Shown: positions 49,689-60,930 of the stretch, piece after piece
Numbering within the stretch: position 1 is the first letter of the stretch
Layout of the letters: each line of letters starts with the position of its first letter
From: Artocarpus heterophyllus
Taxonomy: Eukaryota; Streptophyta; Magnoliopsida; Rosales; Moraceae
Direction: 5' to 3'
Length of the DNA stretch: 64,000 bases
NCBI GenBank assembly: GCA_025403435.1
Contig: CM046351.1
Span: forward strand, 25,881,730-25,945,729
Notes under the pieces: generated by a model
What the model was told of the DNA's origin: nothing
The model's input: the letters and a program-made list of their open reading frames with translations, nothing else
Database searches by the model: none
Made by a program: the position numbers and the translations under genes

Positions 49689-51059
49689 GAAGAATAAAAA
49701 GTTACAGAAATAAAAAAGAAGTCCATGGGCCACGTTAAAGGTTGCGCCAAATTAGCCGTGGTGTGTGTCGATTTGTCTCTGGTTTTCAATATTTTGTCTC
49801 TTTTTTCCACAAAGTACGTGTTGGAGCCCACATGACACTTTCATTGGTTGCCGTGATTTGCTCTTTTTCACTTCATTTTCTTTTCAAAAGAGTTTTTTTT
49901 CCCCTATTTTTCTCAACTCTCTAAATAAATTTAAATTATAACTAAATAAATTTAAATTATACTTTTAAAAAACATTTGGTTATGAGACTGTTTAAGAGTG
50001 TTTTTTTTTTAAAAAAGGTTTTTTATAATATAGTTTTTAGCGAAATATTTTTAGTCTAATTTGGTGAGGTGGTTCGAACAACAAATTATAGTTCAAACTA
50101 AATTTGCTTTCAAATTTTGTGAAAAGAAATACTATAACAAACGTAATTTGAACTATAAAGTGTAATTGTAACTTCATTTCTAGCATGGCCTATTTATTCT
50201 TTTTTTTTTTTTGTCTTTTTCCTAACAAACTATTAGAGTTCTTGACTTTTAATCACCGAGTTTCATAAATTATGAGAATGTGTAGTAATTTGGTTGGAAT
50301 TTATAGTTTTAATTGTGAACAATATAAAGTTTTTATATGTTAAATATAAAACATAATAGTGTAAAATTTTATAGCTCTAACTCATAATTCTAACTATATT
50401 TTCAAATGTCTTCTAATTTTTATTTTAGAAAAAGAAAAAACTATTATGTAGTAGAGTAGTCTATGGATAACTCATTTACTTGCACTATTTCCATTCTTAT
50501 TTATTGCTTCTAGTTGTGAGATCTTCGATAGATTCGCATTTGAAGCCACCATGTTATGAAATCGAGACAACAAATGACTTCGGATTTAGTAAAACATAGG
50601 TACAAGCATCGTACAAATTTTGACTTGGATCAAAAGGGGCACATCTTGGGAGCTAGTGCCCACACTTCATCAAAAGAAGATAAAAAAAGGAGAAGCAAAA
50701 TGGATTCCTTTTGAATTTGGGTTTCCGCCAAGTTTCCAATTTCCACACTGAAGAGAAAAAAAAAGAAAAAGAATAGAATATAAAATGTTATTCTAATAAA
50801 AAATCATTTTCTGATCTGGAGTTAACAGATTCAGATGTATGTGAATCCAACATGTGGTACGGCGGTACGACTTCCATGTGATACTTTTTTTGGGGCGAGA
50901 AACGTGATGCAAATTTTCATAAACGAGATTTTGAAAGAGAACTTCTATGGTGTTGGAATGCACTTTCTCGGCACAAGGTTGTGAATTAACAAAATAACAC
51001 ATGGCGATAAAAAGAATTGGAGTTAAGGGGAACCGGTTGAGTAGGTTAGTATAATAACA
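49689..51059. other. intergenic, AT-rich, possible decayed MITE
   Basis: 49970-50412 has weak inverted ends (AACATTTGGTTATGAG and, reversed, GACATTTGAAAATATAG) and may be another decayed MITE. No gene is visible. Confidence 0.35.
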
Positions 51060-51178
51060 GTGCGTTTGGTTCAAGTATTTGAATAGAGTATTTGAATAAA
51101 GATTTAAATTTTTATGAGAAAAAATACTATAGCAAAATGATTCGAATCGTGATTCAAACCACGAAACAAACGGGCCTT
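51060..51178. mobile_element. MITE family M1, copy 1
   Basis: Ends GTGCGTTTGGTTCAAG and, reversed, AAGGCCCGTTTGTTTCG. Collinear with the copies at 59735 and 63761, including ATTTGAATAAAGATTTAAAT and CAAAATGATTC. It carries an internal short duplication of GAGTATTTGAATA. Confidence 0.75.
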
Positions 51179-51494
51179 AAATAGAGAAATAAATGAGAGA
51201 AATAAAAAGCATAAAATAGAAAAAAAGAAGAAATGGGCTTTAAAAAAAAAATAAAGAAGAAGAAAGGAAGAAATGCATTAAGGGAAAAAAAATCTGATTG
51301 AGCAAAAATAAGGACGAAGAAAGTATTTCTTATGGTTGAGACAAGAGGAAGTAAAAACTAAAGCACGGTTCTTCACCAGAAAAGACAAAGCAAACCGATA
51401 ATGATTTTTTCTTCTAAATTTTTTATCCCAAGGAATTAAGCGGTGAGAAAAATTGAGAAAATTTCATAAGAATATCCTTCTATATATATATATA

Positions 51495-51763
51495 TGTTAA
51501 AAGAATAAAGAATTTCGGATATCCCATGATCAAGGGGATTCTAAATTGTAGACCGTTGGAGACAAATCAAGATATATGATTTCCTTTTTCTTAGTTTGCT
51601 ATTTTTAGTTATTGGAGTTAATGGCTTTATTCTGGCTTTATTTCTTTCCTTCTTGCTAATTGTTTCCGTTGTATATATATGTGCCTATGTACAGAGTTTT
51701 TTTTTTTTTTTTTTAATTTGCAATAAGAAAAACACATAATTCTTATATAGAATTTTTTTTTCA
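51495..51763 (+). repeat. 5' LTR of the Copia element
   Basis: Starts TGTTAAAAGAATAAAG and ends in T-run plus TCA. It matches 57421-57685 with roughly 5% differences by eye, mostly transitions, plus length differences in the T tract. Confidence 0.9.
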
Positions 51764-51779
51764 TGGCATTAGAGCAGGG
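51764..51779 (+). other. degenerate primer-binding site
   Basis: TGGCATTAGAGCAGGG directly follows the LTR. It resembles the initiator tRNA-Met complement TGGTATCAGAGC with two changes. Confidence 0.6.
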
Positions 51780-52095
51780 TTGAGAGTTTGAATGCAATTT
51801 TTTTATGTGGCTAGGCAAACCATGACAACCGAAGCAAGTAAGGAGAAGAAGGCTGCTCATTACTTTCTGAGCAACTCTGACAGAATAGGAGATTAGATAG
51901 TTTCACATCCCCTTAAGGGAACAAACTATCCGACACGGAGAAAGTCAATCATGAATGCCCTCATATCCAAGAGAAAGCTTGGGTTTAGCGACGGAAAATT
52001 ATTGAAACCAGCCGCTGGAGATGCAGATGAGGAAGATTGGATCACATGCAACTCCATGGTAATGTCATGGATATTGAATTCTCTAACCGAAGAAC

Positions 52096-54103
52096 TGTTA
52101 GACATGTATGCCCTAAGAAGTAAAAATGTAATAATTTTTGGAGACATTTTTATCAATAAAGAATTTATTCATTATTTATATACCAAATCTCGTCCTCTTT
52201 ACGTTCATATTTGTTAAATGTATGTTAAGCAAATAATAGTTTGAGACTGTAGGTCTAAACCTCAAGAATTGGGCATATGATGGATAGATTATGCGGAAGA
52301 CATGATTCTTAAGCTGATGGTCTAAATCATAAGATCCGCAATCGAGGGAACAAAGTTGGGCACTGTATTTATGTAAAGATTGTTATGTTGTCTATGTTCC
52401 TATTAGGAGATGGTTTGTCTTGACCATCGGAGGTGGACTCTATGAATAGAAACATTGGTGTGTTGTCATAGGTGACGATGTGTTGGATCGGGACATAAAG
52501 TGAATTGATTTGGATTAATAATTCTGTCTCGGTAAATCGATTCACTTTAGACAATCATTTATATTGTATCTTAATCCTGAGATGAATAGTGGGCCCGTTG
52601 TCTTGACTTGTGTATTTTGATGTACCAAAGGGTGACACCTACATCTTAATAGTGGTATACATGCCAGTACGTTGAAGGCATGACTCTTGATAGCGTAGAC
52701 TTGTTATTCATAGATATAGAATCCATAGCTCCTCTTTAGGAGTAATGATATCCTCTTATATGCATTATTCTGTAATTAGAAAACTGGAGCACTCAACCAT
52801 TTGGATACATAGGTGTAACCGAATAGTATATTGTCTTTGGATGGTAAGTTTTCTGATGGTGAGATAATGGAACGTGAGATAAAAATAATCAGGAAGGTAA
52901 GACAGAACTTGTCCTTAAGCCGAATATGGATTATCATATGGGGATACGATACACTATGATATGTCATGGAGACTTAGCTATATGGGCTTCGTAATTCTAT
53001 GTAGTTCGAGAGTGCAGCTCCAAGCTTTTAATGGAGTAGTGTTGGAGTTGATAATTATGAAATGTATATCTGAGATATTGAGTTTCGTAATTATTGGGAG
53101 CTTGAACTATATAGGTCTATTTGGTCCCCTTTGCTAGCTCACAACATCATGTAACGATACGGTGTGCTTTTCCAATAATTGGTGACTTATGTCAGATTTA
53201 TCGATTGGTTCAAATTTGAAAGAATCAGATAATTCATATCTGTTTATCGGTTGAATTAATTTTGTAATAAAATTGATTCAAGATAAACTTGTTGAATTAT
53301 TAGGATAGGATAATTCTTGTCTGTTTATCGGTTGATTTAATTTTGGATAAATTAGATCAAGATAAACTTGTAGAATTATTGAGAATTCATTTATTTTCTT
53401 GGAGATTATCTAGATAAAGTTGTTTTGATCAGATAACTTCTCTATTGGGTTATTTGAATTAAAATTGAGACTTTATCCTATAGATTCTCGGGTGGAACAT
53501 TAAAGATTCGCGGAGATATTTATTTGGCAGTTCGGCCTACCGATGGGTCTGTTCAGCCTGTCGATCATTCTGATCAGCCTGTCGATGAGCGAATGATAAG
53601 ATCCCGCGTTTTTACGCAGATCTTATCAAATATTGATCCGAATTTGATTTTGATTTGAATTTTGAGACCTAATCTGATAAGGACTGACCTTAGACCCAAC
53701 CTTTATAAATAGGGAGTAAGTCACATGAGTTATTCAGATTAATTAAGAGATTAAGAGTGATACTCTGCTGGTGAGAATCTGAAAACTCCTTGAGAGCTGT
53801 TGTTCACAAATCACGAACACTAGCTTTGGGTTCTCTCGATTGGTTGGAAGGAGAGTCATCTGGTGGAAGAGCTGTACGTGTGAGCCCACACTCACTCCAG
53901 TTGTGGATAGAGAATAACAAAGAAGACTAGTTGGTTGAGGCTCTTCTGTAACATTACTTCTCTTCACGTTTTGCGAGGGTTCTTCAGCAGTCAAATGTTA
54001 GTAAGATCTAGTCAATTTATGCATATAGCATGTCAAACTTGTGTTTTGGAAATTACTTTGATAAAATTTTTTAAAATTTTGTTGCGTACTATTTTTTCAA
54101 ACA
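52096..54103 (+). mobile_element. family X solo LTR, copy D (complete), inside Copia gag
   Basis: Starts TGTTAGACATGTATGCCC and ends ATTTTTTCAAACA; perfect target duplication AGAAC (52091-52095 and 54104-54108). 2008 bp, the reference length for this family. A TATA box (TTTATAAATAGGG) is at 53702-53714 and a TCGGC motif cluster at 53526-53600. It splits the Copia gag and is therefore younger than the Copia insertion. Confidence 0.94.
53702..53714 (+). promoter_or_regulatory. TATA box in LTR copy D
   Basis: TTTATAAATAGGG about 390 bases before the LTR end, matching the place in copy E (2371). Confidence 0.5.
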
Positions 54104-54629
54104 AGAACTACATGAGAGTGTGGCATACCACGACACTGCACAAGGCATGTGGAAAGAGTTAGAGGAAAGATTTTCTCAAGGCAGTGGTCCCTGAATTCAA
54201 GAAATTAAAAGAGAAATTGCAAATGCAAGGCAAGGTGATTTAACAATTTCTCTATACTATGCAAAGCTGAGGAGTTTATGGGAGCAACTAGCTGGCTTTA
54301 CCAAACCACATCACTCGGCTTGTAAAGGCTGCATCTGTGGAGTGGCAGCTAAAGAAAAAAAAGAAGAAAGGCTGCATGAACTTCTCATGGGACTTAATGA
54401 AGCCTATGTTGTGGTGAGATCAAACCTGCTTTGCAAGGATCCTCTATCATCCTTGTCCAACGCCTACGCATTTCTTGCATCAGAAGAGGTTACAATTGGA
54501 GCGCATCCTACAATAGAGTTTGCGGCATTCAAAGTCCAGAATGACAATTACAAAGGCAAGGAGCAAAATAGCAAGCCGCGATGTGAACACTGCAAGAAAC
54601 TTGGCCACACAAAGGAAGGCTACTTTGAA

Positions 54630-54930
54630 AGGAGGCATTTTGAGAAAGAGGCCCGGCCAAAATTTTTTTTGGCAAATAGACCACTTTTTTTTTAACAGTT
54701 TTTGGCACCAAAAAAAAGGTTTTTTGGACATCAAAACGGTTCCAGTTTTTTTTTTTTCATCATGTTGAGGTTCCTTATTCTACTACAGTCATTTTTCTTA
54801 TTTTGTTGAAAAAAACTGAGACAGTTTACCTGCACAGAAAAACGTGTTTTTTTTTGTTCCAAAAAAAAAGAGGACTTTTACCCAATTCAATTTTTTTTTT
54901 GTCCCTTTCATCAAAATCTTCCCTTTGGAA
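54630..54930 (-). mobile_element. MITE family M2, copy 1, in Copia gag
   Basis: T/A-rich element matching in reverse the copies at 60326 and 61955; shared words include CAGTTTACCTGCA and CCTTATTCTACTACAGTCATTTTTC-like runs. Ends ATTTTGAGAAAGAGG and, reversed, ATTTTGATGAAAGGG form inverted repeats. The flanks ACTTTGAAA and CCTTTGGAA may be a decayed 9-bp target duplication, which would fit Mutator-like elements. Confidence 0.65.
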
Positions 54931-55062
54931 TTCATAGGGTACCCACAAAATTGGCAAAACAGGAACAAGAAAGGCAAAGCAACTATCAATGCGGTGGTGT
55001 CGGATCCAAAGGAAAGGCATCAAGGTTTTTCACTGAGTTAAACCCACCTATCTCAAAAGCAA

Positions 55063-56298
55063 ATGGAACACCTAATGCTGCTACTTGATGAAGAGAAGCA
55101 AGAAGCACCAACTATAAATTTCATTGGTAATATCTCTCAAAATTTACTTGCTTATAAAGGATGGATTTTGGATAGTGGAGCATCTGATCACGTTATAGCA
55201 TATGTTACACTATTCAAAACCATTACCAGGCCAACCAAGGTAATTAGAGTAACGTTGCCAAATGGAGAAAAGGCCATTGTTGATAGTGTAGGAACGGTGC
55301 AATTAAACGAAAACATCTCACTCAAAAATGTTTTGTTCATACGCAATTTCAACTGCAATTTGGTTTCCATTAGCAGACTGACAAAGGATTTAAATTGCAA
55401 GGTTGAGTTCACAAGTAATGGCTGCTTATTACAAGACCAAGTAACCAAGATGAGGATTGGACAGGGTAACTTGCAAAGGGGGCTCTACTACTTTCAAGAC
55501 GATGGGAATATTGGAATAAACATGGTCAAGACAAGCGTAGAAGCTAACGTCCTACACCAAAGATTAGATCACGTTTCTTTTCACAAAATAAAAGAAATCT
55601 TTGATATTGATGTGTCAAGTGAAAAAAATAAGCCGTGTGACTCTTGTCAAAAAGCTAAGCAAAATAGAAGTGTTTTTCCTATAAGCAATAAAAGATCTAG
55701 TAAAATTTTTGATCTTGTTCATATGGACACTTGGGGACCATATAGCAATAGCACACACACAGGAGCATCACATTTTTTTACTATAGTTGATGATTTTTCA
55801 CGAGCAACTTAGGTTTACCTAATGAAATCTAAAGGTGAAGCGCCAACAATTTTCGAACACTTTGTTAAAATGGTAGCTACACAGTTTAATAAATGGGTAA
55901 AAAGGTTGAGATCAGATAATGCAAGTGAATTTTTATTAGATAGTTTTCAAACTTTTATTTTACAAAATGGGATTTTTCATCAAACTAGTTGTCCACATAT
56001 GCCACAACAAAATGGCATGGTAGAATGCATACATAGACACGTATTAGAAATTGCACGTGCACTTAGATTTCAATCTAACCTACCCATATGGTATTGGGGA
56101 GAGTGTGTTTTAACCGCTGCACATATCGTTAATTTAATACCCCCACCTAGATTAAAAGGGAAAACACCTTATGAGATGCTTTTCAAAAAGAAACCAAACT
56201 ATGAGCATTTAAGAGTGTTTGGATGTCTATGTTACGTTTATGTCAAGCCCAAACCTCTAGATAAATTCGCTCCCAGAGCTAGACGGTGTGTTCTATGA
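55063..56298 (+). pseudogene. Copia protease and integrase
   Basis: Protease motif WILDSGASDHVIAY near 55155-55200. The GAG-pre-integrase motif follows, with LHQRLDHVSFHKI and CDSCQKAKQ. The integrase core reads HMDTWGPY (first Asp), LRSDNASEF (second Asp) and PQQNGMVECIHRH (Glu), so all three acidic residues are present. A TAG at 55810-55812 interrupts the frame after DDFSRAT. The frame ends after KFAPRARRCV, where a short deletion, probably through the repeated GTGTTC, joins it to the next frame. Confidence 0.88.
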
Positions 56299-56944
56299 GA
56301 AGATTTTTCCCTACCAAGAAAAGGAAGCTACATTGAAAGATATCATCACGCAGCACCAAAGCACACGAGTTGAAGACACTGATGATTTCATAATGGGTGA
56401 AGAACAAGAGAGAGTCAAAGAAGAAGACATAGAGGCTCGTGATGAACAAAGGGAAGAAGAACACCACATTCCACTTAGACCGTCACGAGAAAGGAGACCT
56501 CCACGGAAGTATGACGACTATGTGCTAAATCAAATAAGTGCAATAGGCCCACTTGCAAGCCACGCCCTTCCAAAGCAAGAGAAAAATAATGATAAGTATT
56601 TAGACACTGATGACTCTTTTGTTTTGACAGAAATTTCTACAACACAAATGGAGCTAACAAACTATGAAGAAGCAGCCCAAAACCCAAAATGGGAAGTAGC
56701 CATGAGAAAGGAGATTGAAGCCTTGGAAGAAAACAAAACTTGGAGCATTGTTCTGCTACCTCAAGGAAAGAAAGCAATTGGATCCAAATGGGTGTACAAG
56801 ATTAAATACAACCCAGATGGATCAATTGAGCGATACAAGGCACGGCTCGTCGCCAAAGGCTATAGCCAGATCGAAGGACTCGACTATAATGAGACATTTG
56901 CAACAGTCGCCAAATTTGCCACCATTTTCTCGAGGATGCTCTAA
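56288..56944 (+). pseudogene. Copia linker and N-terminal reverse transcriptase
   Basis: An acidic linker (EEQERVKEEDIEARDEQREE) is followed by the conserved RT start: [58 protein letters not shown]. It stops at TAA 56942-56944. The palm with the catalytic YVDD motif does not follow; the next codons are RNase H. Confidence 0.88.
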
Positions 56945-57333
56945 TAACTTGGCGATCGAAAAAACAATCAACGGTATCCCTATATTCAGCCGAAGCAGAA
57001 TATAAGGCAATGGCCAAGACTACAAAAGAGATTGTTTGGCTTCTCAACCTATTCAAAGATATGTTCACAGAGGTACCATGGCTAGTTCCACTATTTTGTG
57101 ATGACAAGGCTGCAATCCACATCGCTTCCAACCTAGTTTTCCATGAAAGAACAAAACATATCGAAGTGGATTGTCATTTTGTGAGATTTAATTATCAAGC
57201 CAAGGTCATTAGCTTGTCACATGTGTCTTCACATCAACAACTTGCGGACATTTTTACTAAAGGTCTTGGGAAGGATCAATTTTCTATGCATCTGCATGAT
57301 ATTGGTCTCAGGGAGGTCTACACACCAGCTTGA
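56945..57333 (+). pseudogene. Copia RNase H
   Basis: Reads [20 protein letters not shown] directly after the RT truncation, then [28 protein letters not shown] and [13 protein letters not shown] to the stop at 57331-57333. The missing part between this and the RT N-terminus would be several hundred bases in an intact element. Confidence 0.88.
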
Positions 57334-57404
57334 GGGAGGGCATTTAGTCTGAAATTCTTAAGGGCAAGCTTGACGTGTGATGCGTTCTCCTTCACCACCA
57401 AAGA

Positions 57405-57420
57405 TTAGCTTGAGGGAGGC
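57405..57420 (+). other. polypurine tract (duplicated)
   Basis: AGCTTGAGGGAGGC lies immediately before the 3' LTR. A second GCTTGAGGGAGGGC is at 57329-57342, about 76 bases upstream, so the tract region looks duplicated. Confidence 0.65.
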
Positions 57421-57685
57421 TGTTAAAAGAGTAAAGAATTTCGGATATCCCATGATCAAGGGGATTCTAAATTGCAGACCGTTGGAGACAAATCAGGATA
57501 TATGGTTTCTATTTTCTTAGTTTGCTATTTTTAGCTATTAGAGTTAATGGCTTTATTTTGGCTTTATTTCTCTCCTTCTTACTAATTGTTTCTGTTGTAT
57601 ATATATATGTGTCTATGCACAGAGTTTTTTTTTATAAAAAATTTGCAATAACAAAAACACATCATTCTTATATACAATTTTTTCA
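57421..57685 (+). repeat. 3' LTR of the Copia element
   Basis: Starts TGTTAAAAGAGTAAAG and ends TTTTTTCA, followed by ATATA. 265 bp. Confidence 0.9.
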
Positions 57686-57690
57686 ATATA

Positions 57691-59565
57691 TATATTTATA
57701 ATCTTTTTTTTTAGATATTTGGTTGATGCATGCAAGAGAGAAGAAAAAAGAGGGAAAAAAAAGACGATTACTAATTGATGTTTTTAGCATATTTTGAACA
57801 TTGTTCTTTATGTGCTTGAGAATTCACCAACACTACTTTTTTATTTAGTTACAATTTAATGTTTTAAAGAAGTCAAATGTTGTTCAATTGATTTTGGATA
57901 TTCCAATTAGCTATAGAGTGCAGATGAGAAAAAAAAAAAAAAAAAGAAATAAATTGTAACGTTCACAGAACTTGCTAAACAATAGCAAAATTGAGGATGA
58001 TGATTTGTCATCAATCATGAAATTACCAAAAGTATTTAAGAAGTCATTATTTGAGTGTCTGGGAGTTGGCCTGGTGTAAAACTGAAAATGCTAGTCAGAT
58101 TTTTTGACGATCATATAGCTTATTTGAAGATCCCTAAAACGAAACTAGAACTAGCACATAAATAACAACAATCGTTTAAGTTATTCAACGATCGCACATA
58201 ACATGATGACGATCGCTAAAAATAAGTAGCGTAAAGGGAACGATTATTTTGGTAAAAATAACAAAAAAGTAAGAAAATTTATGAAAGAAGATACAAATTT
58301 ACATTGACAATGTCAAAAACGACGAAGTTTTTTTTGAATTACATTGTCAATTTGAAAGTATCTATGATGACAATTACTAATTTTTATTTTTGATTTTTTT
58401 TTATTTTTTTTTAGAACTATTGAGTCGAAGAAAATGATTATGTCAGTTTAATTTACGACTAGAATGTAAACTTTATGAATGATATTGATAAATTATGAAA
58501 AGTAAGTGTAAATGATGAAAGATCTTGAAATTGTATGATTAATTTGCAAATTTTATGATGACCACATAATTAAGTTTTTATTTTCAATTTTTTTTATAAA
58601 AATAAAATTGAAACAAATTTGTCCTTTTTGACGACCGTTGTGTTGAAGAATATGATTATATTTATAAAGTCTATGATTAGAATGTGAACTTTACAAATGT
58701 TGTTAATAAACTTACTAGAAGTAAGAAAAGGTGACAAAAAAGTAACAAACAATTTATGATCTACTTGCAAAGGCCACGATCAAATGACTAAATTTATAAA
58801 CTCACTTTTTTTATTTGCTCTGAATGCTTATAACTTAATTATTTGGATATCTAACTCATATTAAACATTTTTATCAACTGTGATTATCACATATTATAAC
58901 TCTCGATTAGATAACAATTAGGCTAATTGTCCTCTAAAGATTAGTGGACGATTTCATGTTCCGTTTGTATCAGCATTGTGTGTGGCGCCAACTAATGTAT
59001 TCTAAGAGTATATGTGGCGCCGATTTCATGGTTGGGTGATTTAAATATATCACATAATATTCATGTGATCTATTTATAATCACAGTGTAGAAAAAATATT
59101 TATTTCAAAAGTTGAAATAGATATTACACAATAATTAATTATTTTATCATATATAATAAAATAATTAAGAAAATCATGAAATATATTTATTTTAAACGTT
59201 AAAATAAATAATATCTAAATTTAAACCAAAATCGCATCTTGGATAGCTATTTGATGGATAAAAAATCAAACTATTGGAGTTAGTTGTGACATGTGTCACT
59301 TCCTTGTTAGACAGATGAAATCATGCACACCATCTTTAGGGGATAGGCATGATTCTCAAGCAGAATCCCAATAAGATTCTGCTCTAACCTCTTAGCACTA
59401 GTGTATCTATCATCTCGAGCTATTGTTAAACCCGTAAATTTGTATTTTATTCAATTATCAGTGTATAACATCTGAAAAAAAATCCTAAAAGTTTAACAAA
59501 ACTTTTAGAAACCTATTCCCGCTGCGTTTTAAGTATTTTTATTGAAATTTTTTGGAAAAAAAACC
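57691..59565. other. AT-rich intergenic stretch
   Basis: No gene. 58360-58800 contains loosely repeated words (GACGACCG, AATGTGAACTTTA, AAGTAAG...TGAC), in particular 58440-58560 versus 58640-58770, which look like two diverged direct copies of a ~200-bp sequence. Confidence 0.4.
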
Positions 59566-59569
59566 AACG

Positions 59570-60020
59570 GTTGTGTCTCCCCCAATATTTACTCCTCCCA
59601 TAAGTGGATTCTCTGCTCCTTAGAAATTCAAATTTCTTCGTCACCTAAACACACCGGCATCAAAGGGAGGAAGGAAGTTTTTTACAACGGGGGCAACTCC
59701 TTGCACCTAAAATGGGGTTAGATAGGAGCATGTTAAGAGCCTGTTTGGTTCGAGTATTTGAATGAAGATTTAAATTTTTGTGAAAGAAAATACTGTAGCA
59801 AAATGATTCAAACCGTGATTCGAACCACGAAACAAACGCACTCTAAGTGCCCTTTGATTCAATTTGGATTTTGCTGAAGTAAATGAGTTGCAAAAACTTT
59901 GAATTGTTTGTCAGAAACTAGTTGCGTCTCCCCCGGTATTTACTCCTCCTGTAGTGGATTCTTTGCTCCTTGGATATTCAATTTTCTTCATTACCTAATC
60001 ACACCAGCCTGTTAAGTAAG
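59570..60020 (+). repeat. two diverged direct repeats of ~95 bp
   Basis: 59570-59660 and 59921-60017 share GTCTCCCCC, TATTTACTCCTCC, GTGGATTCT and TGCTCCTT in order. The MITE M1 copy at 59735 lies between them. Confidence 0.6.
59735..59845. mobile_element. MITE family M1, copy 2
   Basis: Ends GAGCCTGTTTGGTTCGAG and, reversed, AGAGTGCGTTTGTTTCGTGG. Flanked by TTA and TAA. Collinear with the copies at 51060 and 63761. Confidence 0.75.
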
Positions 60021-60325
60021 GAGTTCGGTTTCCTACGGTCGTTCCTAAATTAGATTGCAGGACAACACCTTCTCATCACCCTATAGTTCCATAATGAAAT
60101 TCCTAAAACACCCCCAAAACCATGATGGTATTTTAAACAAGAATCAAATGATTTGACAGAGCAAATAGCTCCACAGTGATTCATGGATACCGTTCATTTT
60201 CAATCATGTGGCCACAATGATAGCAGTCCCACTTAAAGCTTACTAGAAGTTTTCTACGATGCCTCCACAGGAGAAAGCTCCTTAAAAAACAAGATATTTC
60301 ATCTGGTGTTATTTGAGAATTGGAT

Positions 60326-60561
60326 AAGATCATAAAAAAAGGACAAAAAAAAATTCTTAATTAAGCAAATGATTTTTTTTTGGCAAAAAAAACACGTTTT
60401 TTTAGATAGGTAAGCTGTTTTAGTTTTTTTTCAGAAAAAATACGAAAATAACTGTAAAACCTCAACAGAGTGAAAAAAAACTGGAGCTGTTTTGATGTCT
60501 AAAAAGCATGTTTTTTTACGCCCAAAAACAAAAAAAAAAAAAAAGGGTCATTTTTCAAAAA
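60326..60561 (+). mobile_element. MITE family M2, copy 2
   Basis: Shares with 61955-62240 the order TTTGGCAAAAAA.., AGGTAAGCTGTTTTAG, AACCTCAACAG, GTTTTGATGTCTAAAAA and the GGGTCATTTTTCAAAAA end. Boundaries are approximate because of poly-A/T runs. Confidence 0.65.
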
Positions 60562-60930
60562 TGTATGCATAGTACGTATTACCACGCTCGTCGCCACCGT
60601 GCCGATGCGCTGCTGCCTACAACCACTTTCCGTCACGCTCGGATGACACCACTTTTGAAAAAAGACTCGTCGGCATCCGATCTACAAAACCCATCCCCCT
60701 TGCGTTAAATCGCTATTGTTTTGGCCATCAAACAATGCGCACGGACTTTTTGTTTTGAATCTCGGCATCTGCTATCCGCTACCCCTTCCTTGCACCACAA
60801 TTCACTAGCTTCGTCCCTCCCTTCACCTCTCTCTCTCCTCCTTCGTAACAGCGGGACCGTAAAAAGGGTATTTTGAGTTCTTCTCTGGCAGCTTTTATGC
60901 ACTAGGATTAAACATGGTATTTGTTTCATT
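60562..60930. other. GC-richer intergenic island, unrecognised
   Basis: Markedly richer in C and CpG than the flanks, ending in a CT-rich tract (60815-60845). Frames on both strands are short and resemble no family I know. It could be a gene-end relic or a captured fragment. Confidence 0.4.

Larger units (their letters stand above)
51822..55040 (+). pseudogene. Copia gag, split by two insertions
   Basis: Segments 51822-52095, 54104-54630 and about 54931-55040 form one interrupted gag. It starts MTTEASKEKK. After copy D is skipped, ILNSLTEEL joins a Tyr-Glu-Ser-Val-Ala continuation (YESVAYHDTAQGMWKELEERF). Stops occur near 51892 and 54192. The zinc knuckle reads CEHCKKLGHTKEGY, so its last Cys is Tyr; the small MITE follows just after it. 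Confidence 0.85.
51495..57685 (+). mobile_element. Ty1/Copia retrotransposon, defective and interrupted
   Basis: 6191 bp flanked by ATATA (51490-51494 and 57686-57690; low-complexity, so weaker evidence). Short LTRs (269 and 265 bp). Domain order gag, protease, integrase, RT N-terminus, RNase H defines Copia. A family X solo LTR (52096-54103) and a small MITE (about 54630-54930) sit in gag. The RT core is deleted, and a frameshift lies after integrase. Confidence 0.92.
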
